Below, in pieces: positions 49,594-56,895 of a stretch of 56,895 nucleotides of DNA (positions within the stretch are counted from its first letter, which is position 1; every line of letters begins with the position of its first letter). The notes under the pieces are model-generated. The model did not search any database and was not told where the DNA came from. It was given only the letters and a program-made list of their open reading frames with translations. Made by a program: the position numbers and the translations under genes. Origin of the DNA: Komarekiella delphini-convector SJRDD-AB1 (GTDB taxonomy: Bacteria; Cyanobacteriota; Cyanobacteriia; Cyanobacteriales; Nostocaceae); the NCBI RefSeq assembly GCF_014831675.1, contig NZ_VJXY01000048.1:1-56895 (forward strand), given 5' to 3'.

Positions 49594-51675
49594 CTAACCA
49601 TTTCCGCTAGTCTTCTTTCCTACTATCCACACAGGATCACCTGCTTTGATAGCACCGAAGTTAGCTGTTTTACTGCCGCTATTAGGCATATAGTATGGTG
49701 AAGGCAAAGCTCCTGAAAGTTTGAATTTAGGGTCAAGCTTCGTTGCCTGAGATCCCGCTGGTTTGATGTTGAAAAAGATGTTATTCGCTACACCAACCGA
49801 CGCTCCCAGCGAATTATTGATTTCGTCAGATGAGTTATAGAAAATGTTATTACGAATCTCCTGATTATTACCATCCCCTTTAAAAAGACGGAAGAAAGGA
49901 TCTTTTGAGTTTTTAGCATACACTGTGTTGTTAGTAAACTTGAAATTGTCCCTTTTCTCCCTAAAATGACCGACTATAGTAGGGCCACCTGTTTTTTCAA
50001 AGATGTTGTGATGGACATTCAAGTTTTGAAATTTAATTCCAAACGAAGCAAGGGGATAAGCACCTCCGCGAATATAGTTATGGTCAAATTCGATATTGTT
50101 GCTAGACACCTCGCAAGCATATAAGGGATTATCTGGCCCATACCAGAGATTATGATGTGCGTGGATGCTAGTTGGCTGTTTATTTGCAGGGGATGCTAAT
50201 GACAGCGTACTGTTAAAGGTAGAGTTATAAATCTCGCAGTTGTAACAGTTTGCGTGCCAAAGCTCCAAAGCCATTTGTGGAGTATAACCGCTTCCCCAAG
50301 CGTTCCATTTATCGACTTTAATATCTAAGTTGTAAAATTTGACATTCCTTAAATCACTCTCTTTAAACTTGGAACCGCTGGGTTTCCCTACCCAATCCTC
50401 GCTAATTGTTCTCATTCCTCCGCCACCACGTTTTCTGGTGTCGATATTCATGTCATGCAAATTAACGTTTGTCAGGTTTCCGATGCCAAAAGCGTGTGAT
50501 TGTTTGCCGCCTCCACCAGCAATCCGATTGTTATAAGAACTATCTGTAATGGTAATGTTGTAGATGTTGCTACCAGATACCCTCTCCATATCAATCGCTG
50601 TAGTAGCGTAGCCATTGAATGCCAAATCGTGAATCGTCAATTTATTGGCATCTTGAATATACATACCCAATTCATAGGCACGATTTTTGCCATCAAATTT
50701 TATGCGGCTAATAATTATGTTTTTAACTCCAACCAGCCGCAATTCTCCTGTGAGAGTAGTCGAATTAACTCCTGAACCGACAAGGTTGATTCCTGATGGT
50801 ACTGAAACCTTTTTGCCTACATCAAAAGTCCCGGCTCCAATTTGAATAGTATATCCCTGGTCAGGAGGAACAGATGCGAAAGCTTTGTTCAGAGTACGCC
50901 AAGGTGAAGACTGTGTGCCTTTAGCTTGATCTGACCCTTTGGCATCTACGTAATAGTATTTAGATTTGGAGCTAGTACGACCTGCAATATACTGCTCAGG
51001 AATACCCGAAGCTTGCTCAGAGCTACCTGCTAAGGCTTGACACAAAAAAGCTGACACATCACCCCGACTAGCTAGTTTATTGGGTTTGAGGGACTTAACA
51101 TCGGGATAATTGACGACAAGATTTTTTTCGGTTGCTGCTGCTATTCCAGCATAGGCATAGCCAGGAATTGTTTTTGCATCAGTAAAGTTATTATTTAGCG
51201 TTGTAGTGGCAAACTGAGTTGGAGAGTAATTTAAGCCACTAGCCAAAGCTACTAAAGCTTGAGCGCGAGAAATGTTTTGGCTGGGATTGAATACTTTACC
51301 GGGATAGCCTGACAAGAATCCTGTTTGAGCAGCTGTTTCAATCGCATTGTAGGCCCAGTAATTCGAGGGGACATCGACAAACTCAACTGAATTACGAGTC
51401 TTTTTTGCGTTGGGGAAAGCCTTATTAACCATTGCTGCAAACTCAGCTCGAGTCACAGAGGAATTTGGTCGGAAAGTACCTTCTGGATAACCACTGATAA
51501 TACCTTTGTTAGCCAGTTGTGTGATACATGATTGAGACCAGTTACCTTGAATATCTGTAAATTTAGATTGAGCTAGTTTAGGAGCTGCTATTACCAAATG
51601 CGTAACAGCACTAATCACTATTCCCAATCCAACTAGTAAAGCAAAGCCAGATTGCCATTTGCGGACTCTAATCAT
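49594..51675 (-). CDS. SLH-domain right-handed beta-helix surface protein
   Basis: This 693-residue secreted protein has a signal peptide (about 1-30), three S-layer homology domains (near 38-85, 98-143 and 163-215, with the SGYPEGTFRPNSSVTRAEFA pattern) that anchor it to the cell wall, and from about 238 a right-handed parallel beta-helix (YVDAKGSDQAKGTQSSPWRTLNKA..., then many NNxF/HHNxF rungs). The helix resembles DUF1565/polysaccharide-lyase folds; no catalytic Asp/His set can be assigned by eye. A role in binding or cleaving exopolysaccharide is inference. Start: ATG 51675. Alone on its strand. Confidence 0.87.
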   Translation of the reverse strand: MIRVRKWQSGFALLVGLGIVISAVTHLVIAAPKLAQSKFTDIQGNWSQSCITQLANKGIISGYPEGTFRPNSSVTRAEFAAMVNKAFPNAKKTRNSVEFVDVPSNYWAYNAIETAAQTGFLSGYPGKVFNPSQNISRAQALVALASGLNYSPTQFATTTLNNNFTDAKTIPGYAYAGIAAATEKNLVVNYPDVKSLKPNKLASRGDVSAFLCQALAGSSEQASGIPEQYIAGRTSSKSKYYYVDAKGSDQAKGTQSSPWRTLNKAFASVPPDQGYTIQIGAGTFDVGKKVSVPSGINLVGSGVNSTTLTGELRLVGVKNIIISRIKFDGKNRAYELGMYIQDANKLTIHDLAFNGYATTAIDMERVSGSNIYNITITDSSYNNRIAGGGGKQSHAFGIGNLTNVNLHDMNIDTRKRGGGGMRTISEDWVGKPSGSKFKESDLRNVKFYNLDIKVDKWNAWGSGYTPQMALELWHANCYNCEIYNSTFNSTLSLASPANKQPTSIHAHHNLWYGPDNPLYACEVSSNNIEFDHNYIRGGAYPLASFGIKFQNLNVHHNIFEKTGGPTIVGHFREKRDNFKFTNNTVYAKNSKDPFFRLFKGDGNNQEIRNNIFYNSSDEINNSLGASVGVANNIFFNIKPAGSQATKLDPKFKLSGALPSPYYMPNSGSKTANFGAIKAGDPVWIVGKKTSGNG

Positions 51676-52179
51676 TAAAATTATTACCTCAATTCATATT
51701 TTTCTGGTTTAAGCAGATACTAGTGCCACTAAAACATTCTAGAATTTTTTTTCCAATTCCTTGGGGAATGTATTCAAAGATATTCCTTTAAGCAATCACC
51801 GCAGATAGTGCATATATGTGATACATAGTAACAAAATTAAGGCTTAGGAAGTTTGGAAGTTGAACTGAAGCCGACATTGAGGCAGTAAAACAGTTCTTCA
51901 GTAAAGCACGCAACGATAAAAGTATGCAGTTATTGAAGAAATTAGCAACCACCACAAAGGTACATTTAGGAACAAAGTAATTGAGCCACGTTAAAGAGGA
52001 ATTGTTCTACATCAAAGGTAATTACTTAGCTATTTAGGTATTTAATGATAGATAAGATTTAGCGATCGCACTGATCAAGGCAATGAAAGCTAGTAAGTAA
52101 GTATAAATAAACGCAGGTTTGTAGTCAGGGCTTCAGCCCTTAAAACCCCTTAAGTGATAGCTATAATGGTTGAAATAAT
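51676..52179. other. 504-base gene-free region
   Basis: AT-rich, with promoter DNA for the SLH gene. A TTTGTAGTCAGGGCTTCAGCCCTTAAAACC dispersed hairpin (GGGCTTCAGCCC) lies at 52113-52142, with one HIP1 site near 52063. No gene or other element recognised. Confidence 0.45.
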
Positions 52180-52770
52180 TTAAATCTCATAGTACCAAAT
52201 ATCTTCTTCTCGCAGCACAATTCGATGCAGAGAGAGACGATCAATCAAGCCCTCCTGCTCAAACTGCCCCAGAATACGAGTAATTGTCACACGAGTTGAA
52301 CCCAACATTTCCGCAAGGTCTTCATGAGTCAGACGCATATCTATTAAACGTCCCTTCTCAACTTCCGAACCAAACTTTTTGGATAACCATGCCAACAGCT
52401 TGATTAACATAGTATCCACTTTTTTATAACTACGAATAATCATCAATTCTTCAGCCTGTTGGATGTGAGTAAGTAGAGTTTCTGTTAGTTGCGGCCACTC
52501 TTCTAAAGGTAAGATGATCGCTTCAACTTTAGTCAGGCATTCTATCTGATGGGGTTCTAATTTTGACAAAGCTTTACCGACGATATCTCCAGGGCCCCAC
52601 AATCCCAGCGCAACGGTTGTACCATCTTCTAAATAGGTAAAAGTCCGAACAAAACCCGCTTCAATTTTCCAAAGATTATTTTCATGTTCTGGCAAGAACG
52701 ACCGACGTGTAAAAAGCTGCTTGGAATTTTTATTGAGTGGCTGAGCAAAGCTTGAGTATAAAGACACCAT
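52180..52770 (-). CDS. Crp/Fnr-family transcriptional regulator
   Basis: This 196-residue regulator has a reduced cyclic-nucleotide-like beta-barrel N-terminus (about 25-100; the phosphate-binding RxA motif of true CRP is absent), a dimer helix, and a C-terminal winged helix with LTHEDLAEMLGSTRVTITRIL near 143-163. It is shorter than typical CRP. It neighbours cysE, an Rrf2 regulator and cysK, and shares a 16-bp upstream sequence with the Rrf2 gene, so sulfur or cysteine regulation (as for CysR) is suggested but not shown. Start: ATG 52770. Confidence 0.8.
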   Translation of the reverse strand: MVSLYSSFAQPLNKNSKQLFTRRSFLPEHENNLWKIEAGFVRTFTYLEDGTTVALGLWGPGDIVGKALSKLEPHQIECLTKVEAIILPLEEWPQLTETLLTHIQQAEELMIIRSYKKVDTMLIKLLAWLSKKFGSEVEKGRLIDMRLTHEDLAEMLGSTRVTITRILGQFEQEGLIDRLSLHRIVLREEDIWYYEI

Positions 52771-52795
52771 AATATATAAAACTATTTTCCGATAA

Positions 52796-52811
52796 ACTAA
52801 CCGTAGTATAT
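52796..52811. promoter_or_regulatory. shared 16-bp motif, copy 1 (upstream of crp-like gene)
   Basis: ACTAACCGTAGTATAT lies 26 bases before the Crp-type regulator start and is identical to 53913-53928. A likely operator or shared promoter element. Confidence 0.5.
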
Positions 52812-52981
52812 ATATATCAGGTTATGGCAAACTATTGTCTCCTCTACGAGACGCTTCTCTACGTTCGCGTAGCGTATTGTAGAGAGGCTCCGCTAATGCA
52901 TAGCTTTCTTAAGAGTAGGAGTAGGCAGGGGAGCGTAGCCCATTAGGAATTGTAATTATTCGGTTACACCCCTGAAAATGC
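52812..52981. repeat. dispersed palindrome between regulator and cysE
   Basis: At about 52836-52902, CTCTACGAGACGCTTCTCTACG and GTAGAGAGGCTCCGCTAATGC form one of the common palindromic repeats of this genome. No gene. Confidence 0.5.
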
Positions 52982-53707
52982 CTAAATTCCCGCACCATCC
53001 AGAAAATCTTCAATCATCCCATCAGAATTATTGCTTTTAGCTTTGTCGGCGTGTCCATCACCAACTTCTGTTAGGGACATTGCTGGAGATTCCATCTGCT
53101 CGAACTGTTTTTCTAGAGCTTTTACTCTTTCAAATAAAGCTCGAATCACTTCAGCTTCTACGTCCCGAACTTTATCATGATCCAGAACATTGCTACTCAA
53201 ATTGTTCTGGCGAGTCACACGTCCTGGAATCCCAACTACTGTGGTGTTGCTGGGCACATCTCGCAACACTACCGAGCCTGCTCCAATACGGACGCGATCG
53301 CCAATTTGAATGTTACCCAATACCTTCGCACCTGCTCCCACAACCACATGAGAGCCTAGAGTTGGATGGCGTTTGCCACTTTCTTTACCAGTACCGCCAA
53401 GGGTAACACCTTGATATATCAGAGCATAATCACCGACAATTGCTGTCTCGCCAATCACTATTCCCATACCGTGGTCAATAAATACTCCCTGACCAATTAA
53501 CGCCCCAGGATGGATTTCAATTCCAGTTAAAAACCGACTAATGTGGGAAATCAATCGAGGTATGAAAGGGACTCCCATTTTATATAGCCAGTGTGCCGTT
53601 CGATGGCACAGTAAAGCTTGGAGTCCAGGATAGCAGAACAATACCTCCAGCCAATTACGGGCTGCGGGGTCACGCTCAAAAATAGTCCGTAAATCAGTTA
53701 GTAGCAT
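52982..53707 (-). CDS. cysE: serine O-acetyltransferase
   Basis: This 241-residue enzyme makes O-acetylserine from serine and acetyl-CoA, the carbon acceptor for sulfide in cysteine synthesis. A short alpha-helical N-terminus is followed by the left-handed beta-helix of hexapeptide repeats with the catalytic H in [14 protein letters not shown] near 77-91 and the [15 protein letters not shown] acetyl-CoA loop near 105. The C-terminal ~70 residues are a variable extension. ATG 53707 is preferred to a TTG three codons upstream. The product feeds CysK, encoded nearby. Confidence 0.93.
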   Translation of the reverse strand: MLLTDLRTIFERDPAARNWLEVLFCYPGLQALLCHRTAHWLYKMGVPFIPRLISHISRFLTGIEIHPGALIGQGVFIDHGMGIVIGETAIVGDYALIYQGVTLGGTGKESGKRHPTLGSHVVVGAGAKVLGNIQIGDRVRIGAGSVVLRDVPSNTTVVGIPGRVTRQNNLSSNVLDHDKVRDVEAEVIRALFERVKALEKQFEQMESPAMSLTEVGDGHADKAKSNNSDGMIEDFLDGAGI

Positions 53708-53807
53708 AGTTTCCAATTGAGATCATCATTGCTAGGTGAAGCTCGGAAAAGAAATTCAAATAATTTCCAAAAAGATTAGGCCATTGTTGGGGATTTTGTA
53801 AGATAAT

Positions 53808-53817
53808 CTACGGTAAG
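53808..53817. promoter_or_regulatory. inverted partial copy of the shared motif
   Basis: CTACGGTAAG is the complement of CTTACCGTAG, matching the ACCGTAG core of the 16-bp motif in opposite orientation, within the divergent cysE / Rrf2 region. Confidence 0.35.
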
Positions 53818-53912
53818 ACGATAGATTTATAGTTTATTTGTGGATAGTGGGATGCTATCACATCCGATACTTTGAAAAAATTAATTTAGCACAAAATGCG
53901 ATAAATCAATTG

Positions 53913-53928
53913 ACTAACCGTAGTATAT
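53913..53928. promoter_or_regulatory. shared 16-bp motif, copy 2 (at the Rrf2 gene)
   Basis: ACTAACCGTAGTATAT is identical to 52796-52811. It overlaps a TTGACT -35-like element (53910-53915), as expected for an autoregulatory operator. Confidence 0.5.
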
Positions 53929-54395
53929 TGAGTACAGACTTGAATAGCCAAAACTACGCTCTCCTGGATCTGTCTTCCAAGGTTGAATACGCGCTACTGG
54001 CACTTTTAGAACTGGCAAGCCATCACGGCAAAAAAGTTCCTCTGACCATAAGCGAAATCACTGCCAAGCAACCCATACCCGAACGTTATTTGGAACAAAT
54101 TTTGACCAACCTCCGGCGTACTGGTGTGGTGCAGAGTCAACGCGGCTCTAAGGGAGGTTTTGTTTTAGTTCGTGAACCTTGGCAAATTACCTTGCTGGAG
54201 ATTGTCACTTTAGTCGAAGGTGAGCGCAAAGAGAAAGAAAGCTCTGAACCTCCCACTCTCGAAAGGTCTCTAGTTTATGAAATCTGGGAGCAAGCTAATG
54301 CTGCTTCGATTGAGGTTTTGAGACGTCATACGCTCCAGGATTTGTGCCAAGAAAGAGAGGCTCGTGCCCAGCAGAGTCCAATGTATTACATTTAG
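53928..54395 (+). CDS. Rrf2-family regulator (Slr0846-like)
   Basis: The Rrf2-type winged-helix regulator begins [21 protein letters not shown], has wing segment [31 protein letters not shown], and a C-terminal helix. The three cluster-binding cysteines of IscR/NsrR are absent, so it is likely a non-iron-sulfur member, as in CymR, which controls cysteine genes in firmicutes. Start uncertain: TTG 53928 gives about 155 residues; an upstream TTG 53838 is open but adds an unlikely extension, and family alignment suggests an even later start near 53966. It ends 19 bases before cysK, so the two probably form an operon. Confidence 0.82.
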   Translation: MSTDLNSQNYALLDLSSKVEYALLALLELASHHGKKVPLTISEITAKQPIPERYLEQILTNLRRTGVVQSQRGSKGGFVLVREPWQITLLEIVTLVEGERKEKESSEPPTLERSLVYEIWEQANAASIEVLRRHTLQDLCQEREARAQQSPMYYI

Positions 54396-54400
54396 TCAAA

Positions 54401-54406
54401 AAGGAG
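54401..54406 (+). promoter_or_regulatory. ribosome binding site of cysK
   Basis: AAGGAG lies eight bases before ATG 54415 and selects it over an upstream in-frame codon at 54364. Confidence 0.75.
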
Positions 54407-54414
54407 TACCAAAT

Positions 54415-55376
54415 ATGGGGATAGCGAAAGATATTACAGAGTTAGTCGGACGGACTCCTTTAGTTCAATTAAACAAGATTCCCCAAACGTCGGGAGCTGT
54501 GGCTCAGATTGTTGTGAAGCTAGAAAGCATGAACCCAGCGGCTTCTGTTAAAGACCGGATTGGGGTGAGCATGGTGAAAACAGCAGAGGAAGCAGGCTTG
54601 ATTTACGCTGGAAAAACCACTTTAGTGGAGCCAACTTCTGGTAATACGGGAATTGCGCTGGCAATGGTGGCAGCGGCCAAGGGCTACCATCTTATTCTAA
54701 CGATGCCTGACACAATGAGCCAAGAACGACGAGCCATGCTCAGAGCTTATGGCGCTCAACTAGAGTTAACACCAGGTGTAGAAGGGATGCGAGGGGCGAT
54801 TGCTCGTGCAGAGCAAATTGTAGCTCAAACGCCTAATGCCTATATGTTGCAGCAGTTCGTAACCCCGCTAACCCCAAAGTTCACGCCCAAACTACGGCAG
54901 AAGAAATCTGGAAAGACACCGAAGGAAAGGTAGATATCCTTGTGGCGGGAGTGGGTACTGGAGGGACTGTTACGGGAGTTGCAGAAATTATAAAAGAGCG
55001 TAAGCCTAGTTTCCAAGCGATCGCAGTTGAGCCAAGTAGCAGTCCAGTACTAGTTGGTGGTCAATCAGGGCCTCATAAAATTCAGGGTATCGGCGCGGGA
55101 TTTATTCCAGCAATTTACCGTGCGGAATTAATAGATGAGGTGATTCAGGTAACAGATGAACAGGCGATCGCTTACAGTCGCAGATTGGCAAAAGAAGAAG
55201 GATTACTATCAGGCATTTCTTCTGGGGCGGCTTTATATGCTGCTATTCAAGTAGCACAACGACCTGAAAATACAGGTCGCCTGATTGTGATGATACAGCC
55301 TAGCTTTGGTGAACGCTATCTCAGTACCTCACTGTTCAAAGACCCAGAAGAAAATGAATGGGTGAACAAAGTTTAA
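54415..55376 (+). pseudogene. cysK: cysteine synthase A, one-base frameshift
   Basis: O-acetylserine sulfhydrylase (PLP enzyme) joins sulfide to O-acetylserine. The first part, from ATG 54415, has [11 protein letters not shown] with PLP-lysine K46 and the SGNTGIA phosphate loop. The frame breaks at 54856-54860: TTCGTAACCCC should read TTCCGTAACCCC, one missing C, after which GTGGTVTG and the rest continue normally to 55376. Without the defect the protein would be full length (about 320 residues). A one-base error is plausible because all else is well conserved, but another CysK may exist in the genome, allowing decay. Confidence 0.9.
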
Positions 55377-55495
55377 TAAAAAAGGAGTTAAGAGAACTTC
55401 ATTTTGAATTTTCTCCAAGCTGTTGGAAGTCTCATTATTTTTCACCAAAATCATTAGACTTTTCAAACACCCTTTTGGATTTTATTTTCAAACAA

Positions 55496-56137
55496 TTATC
55501 CCTGAAATTGGCTTAATAACCAAGCACCAACTTGACCTTGATTCATCTGCCGAGTCCGCCGTAATGCATCATTTAGTAGAGAAATTGCCAATTCAGGCAA
55601 TACTTGAGATTCAGTAATCCGTCTGCTACCTAAATTTTCTACTGCAAAAGCCATAACTTGGACATTTCGCACATCCACAATCCAGTATTCTTGTACTCCT
55701 AAATCCTCATACATTAGCCGTTTCTCACCTTGGTCATCAGCAAGTGAAGTATTAGCAACTTCTATTACTAAAACTGGTGGTGGGTAAATATCTAAGTTAA
55801 TAATAGAAGTGCCGTAGGGAATGACATCAGCATTTTCTCCAATATAGTAAGACACATCGGGTTGAACTTCTTGAAATCCTATTTTCCGATATGTACAATT
55901 ATCCTTACCATTTAGAGCAATGCCTTTAATGCTGGCAAACAGGTTAACAGCAAACAGAACTACTGTGTGGTCACTGGCATGGTCATTTCCTACTGGTGGC
56001 ATCTCAACCCTCATTTGTCCATTATGGTAGTAGCACTTAGCTTTTTCGTACGCAGGACTTTCAACTGCTTGGATATATTCATCCCAAGTAGCTACTACCC
56101 AGGTATCAGTTGGTAATTTTGTTTGGATTTCGCTCAT
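55496..56137 (-). CDS. Uma2 family (DUF820) protein
   Basis: This 213-residue intact Uma2-type protein has a PD-(D/E)XK-like layout: PDVSYYIGENADVIPYG near 93, PPVLVIEVANTSLADDQGEKRLMYEDLGVQEYWIVDV near 118-155 with the D-ExA-K-type catalytic strand. The family is common in cyanobacteria; its role is unknown. It follows cysK on the opposite strand without a shared promoter. Start: ATG 56137. Confidence 0.88.
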   Translation of the reverse strand: MSEIQTKLPTDTWVVATWDEYIQAVESPAYEKAKCYYHNGQMRVEMPPVGNDHASDHTVVLFAVNLFASIKGIALNGKDNCTYRKIGFQEVQPDVSYYIGENADVIPYGTSIINLDIYPPPVLVIEVANTSLADDQGEKRLMYEDLGVQEYWIVDVRNVQVMAFAVENLGSRRITESQVLPELAISLLNDALRRTRQMNQGQVGAWLLSQFQG

Positions 56138-56218
56138 AAATTACCTCTAATAATTATGATTATTTTAGCTATAAATCATCGGAAATATTTATGTTCAAAA
56201 ATATTAATAAATTGGCAA

Positions 56219-56294
56219 GCGATCGCTCTGTTTAAAATGCAATTATTTTAGCGATCGCTTCTGGTGGATTTTATAGTAAAAAAATGGCGATCGC
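56219..56294. repeat. cluster of three HIP1 sites
   Basis: GCGATCGC occurs at 56219-56226, 56251-56258 and 56287-56294 in a short AT-rich spacer. HIP1 is the hallmark octamer of many cyanobacterial genomes. Confidence 0.85.
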
Positions 56295-56303
56295 TCTTTT
56301 AAT

Positions 56304-56783
56304 TTATAAAAAATCGTCCCAATTGCCACTTATATCATAATCGCTGTCCTGATTACCCAGTCCAGTAACCTCGACTTTAAACCTCGTTCTGGAAGTTACT
56401 CTATGCGATAAAGTAGCTGTATTTATAGCATTAATCGTTGCATGAGCTACAGAAGTCCACCTACCAGAAGGTAGTTGTTTAAAAAGCTCAGCGAAGACGC
56501 TGCCTATATTTACTTTAATAATCGCTTCCACTCTTGTAGCTCTGGGTACAACTGTTGTTGCAATTACCGTCTCTCCTCCTTCGATTGGGCGCTGAATTGT
56601 ATTACTCAGGCGGAAATTTAGAAGACCTGATAACGAAAACTCATCAGGTTTTGCAAATCCTACTGCAACTTCAAGAGTATTGTTTAGTTCTTCCAAAGTC
56701 TCATTTTGGAGTTCAGTTTCAGCCTCTATCGTAGGTACAGAAATTGCCTCTGACAGTTGAGGTATACTCCAGGGTAAACGCAT
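56304..56783 (-). CDS. hypothetical protein
   Basis: A 159-residue protein, ATG 56783, that I do not recognise. It begins MRLPWSIPQLSEAIS, has a Glu/Leu/Thr-rich helical stretch near 20-37 (ETELQNETLEELNNTLEVA), then a beta-rich middle and a C-terminus ending NQDSDYDISGNWDDFL, rich in Asp. No signal peptide or membrane helix. It follows the Uma2 gene's promoter region on the same strand. Confidence 0.5.
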   Translation of the reverse strand: MRLPWSIPQLSEAISVPTIEAETELQNETLEELNNTLEVAVGFAKPDEFSLSGLLNFRLSNTIQRPIEGGETVIATTVVPRATRVEAIIKVNIGSVFAELFKQLPSGRWTSVAHATINAINTATLSHRVTSRTRFKVEVTGLGNQDSDYDISGNWDDFL

Positions 56784-56895
56784 CTAAGTATAGTACATAA
56801 ATACTAAGAGAGATAAAGGCAGCGATCGCTCATGGTATAGAGGTTGAGCAATAAGGCTTTGATGGTAAAGTCATTGTAAAAGTAGCAATATTGCC
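56784..56895. other. window end, no gene seen
   Basis: Short AT-rich stretch with one HIP1 site; presumably promoter DNA for the hypothetical gene or part of a neighbouring region beyond the window. Confidence 0.3.

Overview
This window is chromosomal DNA from a filamentous, Nostoc/Anabaena-type cyanobacterium. The evidence is the frequent HIP1 octamer GCGATCGC, the families present (NblS-type sensor kinase, XisH/XisI, several Uma2 proteins, pentapeptide-repeat and SLH proteins, a Slr0846-type Rrf2 regulator), and intergenic regions filled with short palindromic and terminal-inverted-repeat elements. No tRNA, rRNA, CRISPR array or complete insertion sequence was found.

Layout. 1-8.8 kb: a dispersed repeat, a frameshifted Uma2 gene, an ABC exporter, a DUF4126 membrane protein, a structured intergenic region, a GPH-type sugar symporter, a phosphoribosyltransferase, an AEC transporter and a VanY-like carboxypeptidase. 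8.9-14.1 kb: a Uma2 protein with a heptad-repeat tail, then two tandem penicillin-binding protein 2 paralogues separated and flanked by small inverted-repeat elements. 14.3-17.5 kb: a polyamine-type ABC operon (potA-potD-potB) with no potC. 18-26.4 kb: nblS, a decayed xisH with an intact xisI, purD, a sugar-nucleotide epimerase and a hybrid histidine kinase.

26.7-32.3 kb is the most notable region. A guanidine-I (ykkC) riboswitch precedes a ureohydrolase of the Ni-dependent guanidine hydrolase type (gdmH), the nickel chaperones hypA and hypB, and a three-gene ABC importer. The order matches the Synechocystis sll1077-sll1082 cluster. Together these genes make a sense, import, metallate and hydrolyse system for guanidine. 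Automatic annotation would probably call them agmatinase, hydrogenase maturation and nitrate/sulfonate transport.

32.3-46 kb: an NAD-dependent epimerase, an orphan HicB-like protein, hemE, a membrane protein, a cytochrome P450, a 399-bp inverted-repeat element, LD-carboxypeptidase, a solute-binding lipoprotein, a methyltransferase, a glycosyltransferase, a beta-carbonic anhydrase, a DUF2141 protein, a peptidoglycan-binding/HEAT membrane protein and an EamA exporter. 46-51.7 kb: a DUF937 protein, 21-bp tandem repeats, an APC permease, a pentapeptide protein and a large SLH/beta-helix surface protein. 52-55.4 kb: a cysteine-metabolism cluster of a Crp-type regulator, cysE, an Rrf2-type regulator and a frameshifted cysK. 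A 16-bp sequence is repeated in front of both regulators. 55.5-56.8 kb: another Uma2 gene and an unrecognised gene.

Three genes (Uma2 at 269, xisH, cysK) each carry one small frameshift. Whether these are real decay or sequence errors cannot be settled from the sequence alone.
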